A stretch of 64,000 bases of DNA, taken from Aquarana catesbeiana. Its lineage: Eukaryota; Chordata; Amphibia; Anura; Ranidae. Both the position numbers and the translations under genes were made by a program. The notes under the pieces were generated by a model. It was not told where the DNA came from, ran no database searches, and saw only the letters and a program-made list of their open reading frames with translations. Position 1 is the first letter of the stretch. Each line of letters starts with the position of its first letter. Location: contig NC_133325.1 of NCBI RefSeq assembly GCF_042186555.1, forward strand, positions 96,348,110 to 96,412,109. The letters run 5' to 3'. Of the stretch, positions 35,601 to 47,600 are shown in pieces.

Positions 35601-38600
35601 CATTTTCATGGGAGACACTGAGGGATCCCTGAGACAAGTAATGGATATATTCTCAAGGTTTGGGAAAATCTCGGGATTGTCCATAAACTGGGGAAAATCA
35701 GTTTTATTGCCATTAGACCCCGATAGTGTAGATACCCCCTCAAATAATAACAGGTTAGAAATAAATGCGTTAACAAAATATCTAGGTATTAAGATAACTA
35801 AGGACCCAGAGAGTTACCTAGATAATAATTTAACCCCCCTGTTAATGAAATTTAAAAGTAAGATAGAAATATGGAAGGGCCTCCCGTTATCAACAGCGGG
35901 GAGGTGTAATCTAATTAAAATGCTATGGCTCCCCCAATTACTGTATATAATGCAGAACTCGCCAATATGGATAAGCAGGAAATGGTTTGATAAAATAGAA
36001 ACAATATTTAGAGACCTTATATGGAAAGGGGGTTCTCCTAGGATAAGATTGCAGACCCTACAACTCCCTTTGCGGGAAGGGGGGATGGCAGTACCGCACC
36101 CACGTAGTTATTTCTTGGCAGCCCAGCTGCAGCACTTGGGGAAAAATAGCAATGAGAGATTGATGATTACGGGAGCCCCCCATAGAACCGTGATAGAGAC
36201 TTTGGAGGCGGACTCCTTTATACATAAAACCCCTACGGTCAAATTAATAAAAAAAGTTTGGAGATCCATCAAAGCGCTGTTGGGAATGAATGGTTGGATC
36301 AAACACACTCCTTTGTGGAATAATAAGAATTTACAAGAACTACAAGAAATAGGAACAATTAAAATATGGGAAAAAAGAGGAATAGAGAAATTAGCTCAGC
36401 TATATAATCAGTCTTCACTAAAACCCTTCTCCGCATTAAAAGAAGAATTCGACATACCAGATAGTTCATTATATAACTACATACAAGTTAAACATGCTCT
36501 AAAGACACAGTTTGGGGACCAGGGTCCCTCCTGGAATGAGTCCAGCGTGCTCCAGAAGCTGGGTGACCAAGAGGGACACTGTGGGTCTATAGCTGAAATA
36601 TACCCACATATCTGTAAAAACAACATAGAGGCCCCGGGAAAACTTAAAAGTAGAGGTAAATGGGAGAGAGAGTTGGGCGTGTTTTCAGACGGGCAGTGGA
36701 GGGAGATACTAGCGGGGGGACATCGGGTGTCGGTTTCCCCCGCCCAAAAGATTTCACATCTAATGGTACTCCATAGGACGTATTACACCCCTAAAAGGTT
36801 ATTCGAATTTGGGAGGAGAATGGATGCCAACTGCCCTAGATGTCAAGATGAGGGGGACTTGTTACATATGCTATGGAAATGTCCGAAATTATTCCGGTAT
36901 TGGTCAGAGATTGTAGAAACCCTCAATAAGGTCTTCTCCCTAGAACTTAAAATGGACCCGAAATTATGTATCTTGGGAGTAGGGGAGAGAATGGATATAG
37001 GAATCTGCAAAACTACAATAGTTCAGAGATGTCTCTTTCAGGCAAGAAAGTTAATTGCTCAAAGATGGCAGGCAAGAACCCCCCCACGGAAAGATGAGTG
37101 GATTAAAACGGTGACTGAAACAATGTGGAAGGAAAAGGCAGTATATATAAAAAGGAGGAACCTAAAAGCATTTAAAAAACTTTGGAAACCCTGGCTGGAG
37201 GAAGTGGGATACCCGCTGTAGTGAAATATAGAGATAATGCCCTTACGAATGGGAATGTTAATACGTGTTAGAATGATGTGAATGGGGTGGGGCGGGAGGA
37301 GGGGGGGAGGGAGGGGGGGCTGAGGGGAGGGGTAAGGGAAAGGGATAAGGTTATAAAAAATAATAGAGCACTTTTGTCATCGGGTTTTTATGTACATCCA
37401 GGTGTGGTGTTTTGTTTCACTAGTAATATGATACTGTAAGAATACTGTATATTGGGATGTATTTTGTATGAATATAAATAAAGATGATTAAATTTAAAAA
37501 AAAAGACAACAAAGGGTCTTAAAAAGAGACACCGGTGTCTCCCACACTCAACCATACACATCTAACACTCCATACTATATGAATGAACGACTCAACAGAA
37601 AAGAGAGGACTCTGATTTAGGCAATATTTGATTAAAGAGTGGTTTGGATCCGTGACACGGACTCTGAATGGTAATTCAAAACATAACCTAAAAGGATCCT
37701 ATTGCCAATGAAAGTTCATCAAAACCGTTCTGAGAAGAAGTTGTACATGTGTATAAACGGCATAATTCTTAGGATCTTCACTCGAGCATGATTTAAGGAC
37801 GTGAGCTGCTTAAGCAAAAGACATTACTTTCAACCATCAAGGGAGACACAGGAGTGGAGTAATGAACATATGAGTATGGATCGTAGTGAGTTATAGGAGG
37901 GATAGCATTGGTCAAGGAAACAAAACGGATTATAATAGCAAAATTGCTTTCCCCTTGCGTGCACTAAGGGGAAACTAGTACAGCTCACCGTTAAGACGTC
38001 TTGTTCCAGATACTCGTTTATCCCTGAATTTAGAATTCACCAATACGTTCCTATTAATTCGTGGAGAAACCACTGGGAAGTTTAGGATAAGTAATGTTCC
38101 TCTTCAGAAGGATTCCTTCAGTTGGTTGTCCTTAAATAAGTGTCTTATTGGATATCTAATAAAATTGTTAGTCCCTATAACCAATGAATCCTTTTTGAAG
38201 AATACCTTTTCGGAAACTCTTTTTTCGTCTTTTGTATAGGATGTGCTATGTACGCCCTGTGTTCTTTGGTTAAGCTTTTTTGGATGTATGGAGCATGTCT
38301 AAGGTCCGAAACTGGTTAATAAGCACCAAGATATTAAAGTGATTGTTAACCCACTTTATAAACTACACACAAGCCCCTCTGTTATAAAGCCTCCTATGCT
38401 TCAGTGTATGCTCTTTGTAAAAAAAAAAGCCTATTTCTACCTGAATTCACAGCGCCGATTGGCAGTCACGTGAGGCTCCCTCTCCCGATCTGACAGCTGT
38501 AGCAGGAGGGGCCAGGAATCCCCCCTCCCCCCATCAGCCGGGGAGGAGGGGAGCCTCGAGGAGTCACGTGACCGCCGTTTGGCGCTGTGAATTCAGGTAG

Positions 38601-41600
38601 AAATAGGCATTTTTTTTTTTACAAAGAACATACACTGAAGCATAGAAGGCTTTATCACAGGGGGGATTGTGTGTATTGTCTAAGGCTGGGCTCAGACTAG
38701 TGCGAATTGGATGCGGATTTTGCCACATCCAATTCGCACATCAGGAGATTGTGACCATGGAGGTGGTTCACATATCTCCGCGGCGGCTCTGGTGCGATTT
38801 GCACAGGAGCCCTGGGCTTCTTTTGGTCTGTTTCAGGTCCGAATTCAGCCAAAAATTCTGTCTGAAATCGTACCTGAAATGGTTAACAAGGAAGGATGCA
38901 CCGGACTCCTGCTGTGAGCCGCTGCGTGCTCATATGTGAACCCAGCCTCAAGGTATTCCAGCAGCAGGAGGGGGTGGGGTGGGATTGGTAAGAGCTAACA
39001 GGCAGGGAGGGGGGGTGGGATTGGTAATAGCTGACAGGCAGGGAGGGGAGGGGGGAGGAGGACACAGGAGACAGAGAGCAGGGCTGCAGCTGCTGTCACG
39101 TCAACTGACCACGGTGTCAGGGCTTGGCAGCCATGATATACCGTGGTCAGTTTGCAGAGGGGAGGGCATAAACTGGCAGGATCAGCCAGGATTTTTAGGT
39201 GTTACAGGGGGCCAAACATGCTTTAAAAGAAGCAGGGTCAATTTTTTTTTCTCTTTTGGTTAACAAACGCTTTAAATATTATCAGAAAACATATTACATA
39301 TGTCAAATAAAGTAAGTACAAAAACATGACTACATTGAAGAATGGAGACTTGCCTAAATTAATTTACAATCTAAGTCCACACATAGACTAATGAGTACTG
39401 TTGTCCACACATGTACAATTTAAACATTCTCAGGCAGTTTTGATTGGCCAGTAGGTCCATGAACAGGTACATTTTGTTTGACAGGATGTTGTTCTTCATT
39501 TAAATCAAGTGGGGAAAAGGACAGAATTGGCATTGTGGCTAGATGCTGCCAGCTCCACTTATTTTAAGATGAAAGTTGTGGGTAAACACTAGATATAAAA
39601 GGAAATGTAGTGGTAGGTTGTGATAGGCAGGGTCAATTTATCATTAAACACCGTAGGTTTGTAAAGATAGATGCAAAAAGGCAGCTTTCCCCCATATGAT
39701 CATTGGCTCTGCATGTATCCATATTATAAAAGTTTTAACAGACAGCATAAAAAAGTATATTTATGCATTGATACAATATTCCAAGATTCTAAGGAGGATC
39801 CTTGCACAGGGGTTCTTTAGGTGCCAAAGGTTGTGTGCCCATGGGGTTTCAGAGATAAAATGCTGGCCCTGCTGATAGGAGGGGATTACTAGTTATAAAT
39901 GATTAGGATCAAAGGGAATGTGCAGACAGGGCAGCTAGGCAAGTGTGGATGGCATAATAAATATGGATTTATTTTTAATGTGTCAAATATCGAACCTAAT
40001 TGTACATTAAATCCGTGGTAACCAATGTACACTCATTTTTAAAGTTCTCACTTAATTTCATTAAAATCTAAATAGGATATTGCACTTTGTACATAATCAG
40101 TAAGTGCTGTGGATGCCCCATCAGAAGATTAGTATTAAACTGACCCCAATAAGGATCGCTCCAATCAAAACACAAGAACATGAACTTGTGATTAAAATAT
40201 CACAAGTGTCCTTGTCCTTAGTACAAAGTCTTGTAGTCCACTGTCCCAAGAACCAATAATTATGATGAGCATAAATTATACACAATAATAATGGCAGTCC
40301 ATGCAAACATTTTGTAACATTTATGGATGGGGACACTATTAATGCAATTTAATAAACATAAACTGCTAGCACTGCAATGTTTATTAACACTTACCTTTTG
40401 TTATTATATGGTATGTTTTCCCAAATTTCAGGTGGCACATAATAAGGTGTCCCAACATATGTGCATGCATGAGCAATTGGACTGACCAAAAACAAAAAAA
40501 CAAAAAAACAAAAAAGGGACAAATAAGATTTAGACAAGAGTACATTGAGAGAACTTGGTTTTATATTGTTTGTCCTTTCTTCTATAAAACTCTATATAGT
40601 CTACTTAATGCGCATTGTGTTCTTCTTCAGTGCCCACCACTTAGCTGTATATGCACAGCAAAAACTTCCTCTCCTTTTAGGCCCTCTTTGTCTACTTTAA
40701 TTAAAATTTATCAACAGAAGAGAGGCATTACTGGGGCAATAGTGATTCAGTACAGCCCATTTTTTAAGCTCCGTCACACTGGAATACAGTCTATACTGTA
40801 AAGTTTGCCAATAGGCCAATTTCAGAAAAAGATCCCAGATTTTTCTGCCTTCATTTTAATCATTATACATTAGAGCCACCACTATCACCCTGTAAATTTT
40901 CATTACAAACACTAACACCTGCATCAGATTAAATCTGCTTGTTAGTATGTAGGTAAAGAGAGTAAATCATCACGCAGTGTTGCACAAGATGTTGGTTGTT
41001 CACAGTCGGCTGTGTCTAAAACATGGACCAAATACAAACAACATGGGAAGGCGGTTAAAGGCAAGCATACTGGTAGACCAAGGAAGACATCAAAGCGTCA
41101 AGACAGAAAACATAAAGCAATATGCCTTGAAAACAGAAAATGTACAACAAAACAAATGAGGAACAAATGGGAGGAAACTGGAGTCAACATCTGTGACCGA
41201 ACTGTAAGAAACCGCCTAAAGGAAATGGGATTTACATACAGAAAAGCTAAAAGAAAGCCATCTCTAACACCTAAACACAAAAAAACAAGGTTACAATGGG
41301 CTAAGGAAAGGCAATCATGGACTGTGGATCATTGGATGAAAGTCATATTCAGTGATGAATCTCGAATCTGCATTGGGCAAGGTGATGATGCTGGAACTTT
41401 TGTTTGGTGCCGTTCCAATGAGATTTATGCAGACGACTGTCTGAAGAAAACATGCAAATTTCCACAGTCAATTATGATATGGGGCTGCATGTCAGGTAAA
41501 GGCACTGGGGAGATGGCTGTCATTAAATCTTCAATAAATGCACAGGTTTACATTGAAATTTGGACACTTTTCTTATCCCATCTATTGAAAGGATGTTTGG

Positions 41601-44600
41601 GGATGATGAAATCATTTATCAAGATGATAATGCATCTTGCCATAGAGCAAAAACTGTGAAAAAATTCCTTGAAGAAAGACACATAAAGTCAATGTCATGG
41701 CCTGCAAACAGTCCGGATCTCAATCCAATTGATAATCTGTGGTGGAAGTTAAAGAAAATGGTCCATGACAAGGCTCCAACCTGCAAAGATGATTTGGCAA
41801 CAGCAATCAGAGAAGGCTGGAGCCAGATTGATGAAGAGTACTGTTTATCACTCATTAAGTCAATGCCTCAGAGACTGCAAGCAGTTATAAAAGCCAGAGG
41901 TGGTGCAACAAAGTACTAGTGATGTGTTGGAGTGTTATTTTGTTTGTTTTTTTCGTGATTCCATCATTTTTTTCCCTCAGAATTGAGTGATTCCATAATT
42001 TATTCCCTGTGCTTGTTCTATAAATCTAACTGTTACTGGCCACCACAATTATTTTTCTTGATTTCTTTTAGTGTTTCTTAAAGTCAGAAAGTTGGAATTT
42101 GAAATGCCTTTAGTTTTTGGCCATGTCTGTGATCTGCTTTTTTTCTACAACAATAAACAACTGAAGGAACATCCTCAGGGACTGGTGATTCCATCATTTT
42201 TTGCCAGGGGTTGTATATGCCTGACATAACCTCTGTGTTCTTTAATGCAATGCAAGTGACGTTACATTATGAACCCGATTTGGCACATACCTGCTGAGAA
42301 TACGTGCTGATCCAAAATCTCCCAGCTTTATTGTTCTGGTTTGTGTTAGAAAAATATTCTGCATGGAAAAATAAGTGAAAAACAGTTGTCTACATTTGTC
42401 AGCTCCTTTGATGTGTAAATTAGTAAACTTAGCAAATATAAAAAACTAGCGTGTTCCAGGGATAGACTGGCCATCGGGACTACCGGGAGATTCCCGGTGG
42501 GCCGATGGCTCAGTGTGGCCAGTTTCACTTTTAGCCGCATCTGCGGTGCGTGGCGATCTACCCGTCAAGCGCCAACAGCTGGCGCCTGACGGGTAGATCG
42601 AGATTAGCCAGCATGCAGAGTAGCGCAGGGAGCTTCTGTAGTAGTAAGTTCTCTCTCTCGTGTCATCACGCTGTTCCCTGGCGGCCCCTCCTCTCTTCTT
42701 GTCAATACCAATTGGCTTGTAAGATCATCTGGTATAGACAAGAAGAGAGGAGGGGCCGCCAGGGAACAGTATGATGACACGAGAGAGGAAAAAAAATGTT
42801 TCTTTGTCTGCATTTCAGCATAATGATAGGTAGTTCCTGCGTCTCCAAATACTAGTATGATGCTTCGGAGTCAGCAAAGAAAAATAACAGTATTGATAGA
42901 AGTTTCCAGACATCTCAATTAAAGCATAGTGATAGGTACTTGGGAATACCAACCAGTATGCTGCCATTCCTCTTTGTTGAAATTTCTATGGCATATACTT
43001 ACTTTGAGACATACCTGTATACTGTTCACAGAATGACAACAAAAGAATATTGAATGTTACAAATATACAGGTCTAAACTCCCTAGAAAAATGCCATAACA
43101 ATACACCTTGTCCCTTGTGGAATTCCTAAAAAATAAAATTCTTCAGTTTCCAAACATCCACTCTGTATTTATGTGTCATCCTTATAGGCAGCCATCTTAT
43201 CCCAGGAATGAGCAGATATTTCTCTGAAGGTTCAGCTGCTCCTTCAGCTCAGCATTTCACTAGGATGCCCTACCCCCAAAAATGCAGGAAAAGAAGTCCT
43301 GGACCTTTTTTGAAAATTGTACCGCATGAAATCAGCACCGTATGCGTGAAAATGCATGTGGTTTGCCAATGTGTGGGGGTGCCATTAAGGATTAAATGGC
43401 ACCTCCACACATCTGCTAAACAGTAGTGTGTTTCTTTAACAGGCACACACTAGTGTGAACTTAGCTTTAGTGCCTTATTGTATCCACTTCAGAGCTGAGC
43501 CCATAGACCTGGATGCACACGCAGCGGCTGCATTAACACAATTGCATGCCAACGTTTAACATGCGGGCAAGAGAGGGTGCACAGATCTAAACACAGACAC
43601 TCTGGCATTGATGTGTCATTCAGACTGCAGTTAAACTTTATAAAATTACCTAACCTTGAACACCGACTATGCATACGCTTAAAGCTAAATAGAAAAAAAA
43701 ACGTTAGATGTTGTTCATCAAGTCTACATGAAGGATATAAGGAATTACTTCAAATTGGCATTAAATGTCATGTTCTCTCCATGCACTGATAATTGTTGCC
43801 AATATTCATCCTATATAGGCCTGGTCAGTTTGGCTCTGGGATCTCGGTTCAGATGACCAGTACATGTTACAGGACTCACCTTGGACTTAATATCTCTGTG
43901 TATCACCCGTTTCTCATGAATGTGTTGCACTGCCAGGCACATCTGTACAAACCACTGCAGAATCTGCAGGAGACACAAAACAAACATATATATATATATA
44001 TGATAGTAAATATCAACAACGAGGAGAGAGAGAGAGAAGAGGGTTCTAAAGTACATAATCCAACTGTAAGTGCCCATTGTAAAAGACAATAGTCCTATTA
44101 AGATTTCTAGCCATACTAATTTGTATTGCTTGTGAAATTAAGACATGTTTTTGTTATATATATATATATATTAGGTGAGAATGCATTTAACAATGTCAGG
44201 GGCTGCAACATTTGGCCGAAGAAAGAATTGAAAATTACAGTATACATGTAGCGCACTACTCCCTTGGGAGCTGCTGGTAGTTCATTCCTTTCTGTTAGTG
44301 TGGTTCCGTTTTCCTCCCCTGCATGAATAACACATCAGCAGACAGTCCAGAACAGTTGAACATTAAACTTTATTCTTTTCCTTTAATACGCGATAGGAAA
44401 GAATGTGCAATATTTACAGTCTGTATCTTCAGGAAGTATGAGCTGCCTCTAAATCTTTGGTTCCTGTAAAAGTAGTTCTATCCTTTTCCCTTAATGAACC
44501 GACAGGTGCCTCTCTGAAAAACACCCTGGAATTCGGATTTTAGAAGTGCCAGGCCTCACCTGCCTATCTTGGCTCCTGCAATCCTCCCTGGTCAGTTCAG

Positions 44601-47600
44601 GAAAAGTCCGGGCTCATCCCGATCTACTGCATCCTCTTAGCAGTCGCTTCCTGCTCTGCATGTTCAGAACCATCCCAGCTGGTGACGTCTGCTCCATTGC
44701 TCCTGAAGATTCTTTAGGTGACTTTAGTGAATGAACCATCCAGCGCTGAGGTCTCTGAACCCTCAGGCCTTCAGGTTCAAGATCTTGTGCTATCCAGCAC
44801 TAAGAGCATTACACCCCCAGGCCTTCAAGCCTGGACCCCTGAGGGTCACATTCTTGCTGCTTCTCTGGATCAAAATCCCATCTCCAACCCCCCAGGAAAC
44901 ATGTGACCTTGGTTTTTATAACAGTCCCGCCTCTGCCCAAGCGAAACAATGATTGGTTCAGAGCGGTCTCCAAAAACGACCTGCCAATCTGCTCCTTCAG
45001 TCCACCCACTTTCCAGAACATTTCAGGGAAAGTAATGGAAATGTGTAGTGTAGGTGGCCACAACCTCCTCTATTCTATCAAATCTCCCAACCAAATTAAC
45101 CAACCAGCTTACATCAACAGGTTAAAACACTGGCAACTTTACCTGACACTATTCCTAACTGACTAATTTAGCACACACCTAAGTAGGTGGGCGCTACATA
45201 CAGTTCTTAAAAAAATGGTTTAAAAGTAAACTAGTAGAACAGGGCCTAGAAAGGAGTCACAGTGAGTACCAGGATGGATAGCTGTCAGTGAAAAATTGAT
45301 AGGTGGAGATGGAAAGGGGGAGGTCTTAACTACCAGGTTTTTAACAGATATTTCCAATCAAGTGGAGGATACAGAATCAATTGGAGGGTTAATTAGCAAT
45401 CTAGTTTGATACCACTGGGTATATTGGAAACACTTCATTATAGGCGGTTGTGTACCAACAGGTAGGAGGCCTCTACCCAGTCCATGCGAAAAACATAAGA
45501 TAGTTTAGCTATCAAAGAAATAGTGTGGGGTTCTGGATAGATCCACTTATGGAGGATGTTTTGTCCGTGCTGCAAGGGATATAATAGTGAGGAGTTGTGT
45601 GTAGCCGCTTGAAGATCCTAGTACCTGGGTCGTCAATTACGCCAAAAAGTGCACATTCAGGGGTCAGAGGTAGGTAGTTTACTAAATGTGTGGTGGTACA
45701 ACGCACCACCGAGTGCCAAAAACACAACCCTGGGGCACGACCAGAAAGCATGAAGCAAATTTGCGTCTGGGTGACCACACTTTGGCAAGCAAGATGAGGA
45801 GCCTAGGGTCATAAGGTGAGAGCAATGCGGAAATATGTACGAATAGTGGACAAACCTAAGCATCATTTTGCGGTACATTGTAGCTCTGATCATGCCCCAA
45901 GACAAACACTATGTTTTTAGAAGAGTGTCAGTAGATAGGTGGGGGGAATCCTTGGTCTACTTGGTTAGACCAGTTGTTGTGGTGGTGTAACCAGCGATTG
46001 CCAAAGAAAATTATATAGGGCAGACACAGCTTTTTTACTGGGGTTAGGATATTCAAAGAGCGTATCCAATTAGTTCTCCCAGTCTCTTTGAGAGAATTTT
46101 TTTTTATAATGGGAGGTAATGTAGGATTTTGCTTTTAAAAAGAGAAACAGATTGTTGGATAAGTAGGGGAATTTCTCTAGTGCTACATTAAAAGGAAATA
46201 ATTGCTAGTTAAGATATGTTTTTATTGCATATTATATGGTTATCTCCATCCCAGTAGTAAGCACTTTATCTTTTCACACACCAATAGAGAAAGTCACTAG
46301 TGAAAAGTTATTATGTATGGTGATGTCTATGTCCCAGTTATGTACAGTAGAAACGGGTTAAATATACATTAGGCTATTATAACAATGTCCCACACTCACA
46401 GTCTGTTCAGAAAAAAGTTTTCCCCTCTGATGTTTAATGGTTGCCAGCAGGTCACCTCCTTCACAATACTCCATCACTATGTACAGATGGCCATTCTCTG
46501 TCAAGAAAGAAAAACAGAGGTGGAAATAGTTTATTTTCTTCAAAATGCCTCTATAAAATAATTTTCTGTACACAACTGAAGTCAAAAAAGTGATATATCA
46601 GCAAACAGTTCAGAGTGTGACTAAACAAGCAGATGCAAGATTAGCTACGTTTTTTTTTTTTTCATTCTCCAGCAGTCTGTAATGATGCAACCCAACATCA
46701 TTTTATAGTCGATCTTTGTACCCAGATATTTTACCTTCTCTGTCTACTTTGCATTCCACTGTGAAACTTCCATATTTCCCCATAACAGGATATTACCACC
46801 TTCATGCTTGAGCCTAGGTTCACATTGATGTGATTTGGCATGCGATTTGACACGTCAAATCACATGCCAAATTGGCAGCTATTGCCGGCAATGGCACCAT
46901 CTGAATTGGTGGGGCACCACACTGATTCCCAAAAGTAGTTTCTATACTACTTTTGGCGACTTCGGAAGAGAATTCAATAGACATCTGTGCAGGAACCCAC
47001 ACAGATGTCTCTGAAATCGCCCCCCATTCCGCTGAACTCACACAATTTCAATCCCGCTGTCAGTGTGAACCTAGGCTTACTGTAGAAATTGTGTTATTTG
47101 AATGGTGTTAGGCCTGGTTTCTTAGCAGCTCTCTTCTCAGTGCTCAGGCTGCTCAACTGTCAGATGATTGTCAGCACTCATTGTTTCCCCAGTGGCTCAC
47201 CTGGTTATCGTTACCTGCTTGCCAGTCCAGCCTACAGCCAGCCCCCTCTGGCTATTTAAACTGCCTTGTTCATTCCTTTCTTGCCTTCACCTTAGTGTCT
47301 CTGCTGAGTTCCTGTACATCAGTTGGGCAAGACTTTGCCCAACTGATGTCCCTTCTGGTTCCTGATCCTGATCTTTGGCTCCTGACTATGCTGATCCCTG
47401 GCTTCCCGATTACCGGCTCGTCTGATTACCCGTTTTGGCTTCCGAACCCTGGCTTATGTTTTGACTACGTTCCTCATCTGTACTATTTTTACAATTACAT
47501 TAAAGGTGTGATTTTTACTGCATTTTCTGTCATTCTGATTCATGGTTCCTGACATTAGGCGAAGGCCATGAATTCAGAAGATGCAGGCAATCCACCTAGT

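Larger units (their letters stand above)
30771..37502 (+). mobile_element. Nearly full-length L1 LINE with 15-bp target duplication
   Basis: AAGACAACAAAGGGT occurs at 30756-30770 and 37503-37517, exactly flanking 6.7 kb. Order: 5' UTR of about 930 bp, ORF1, G-rich inter-ORF spacer, ORF2 (one frameshift), G-rich 3' UTR and an A-rich tail (TTTAAAAAAAAA). Perfect duplication and nearly open frames point to recent insertion. It is sense to the plus strand, antisense to NEK3. Confidence 0.95.
30594..38240. mobile_element. Fold-back element split by the L1 insertion
   Basis: The left arm (30594-30687, ACAAAAAGACGGAAAAAGAG...) and right arm (38147-38240) are near-perfect inverted copies of about 92 bp. 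The right arm read on plus contains TAATAAAAT. The L1 at 30771-37502 sits inside, so the original element was about 0.9 kb. A possible hammerhead-like stem (TTGTAC/GTATAA) lies near 37740-37760 but the core is not convincing. Confidence 0.65.

Noticed and set aside
37740..37775. Hammerhead copy in the interrupted fold-back element
   Set aside because: A 6-bp stem TTGTAC/GTATAA is present but GAAA is missing and the first core strand has an insertion; too degenerate to list.
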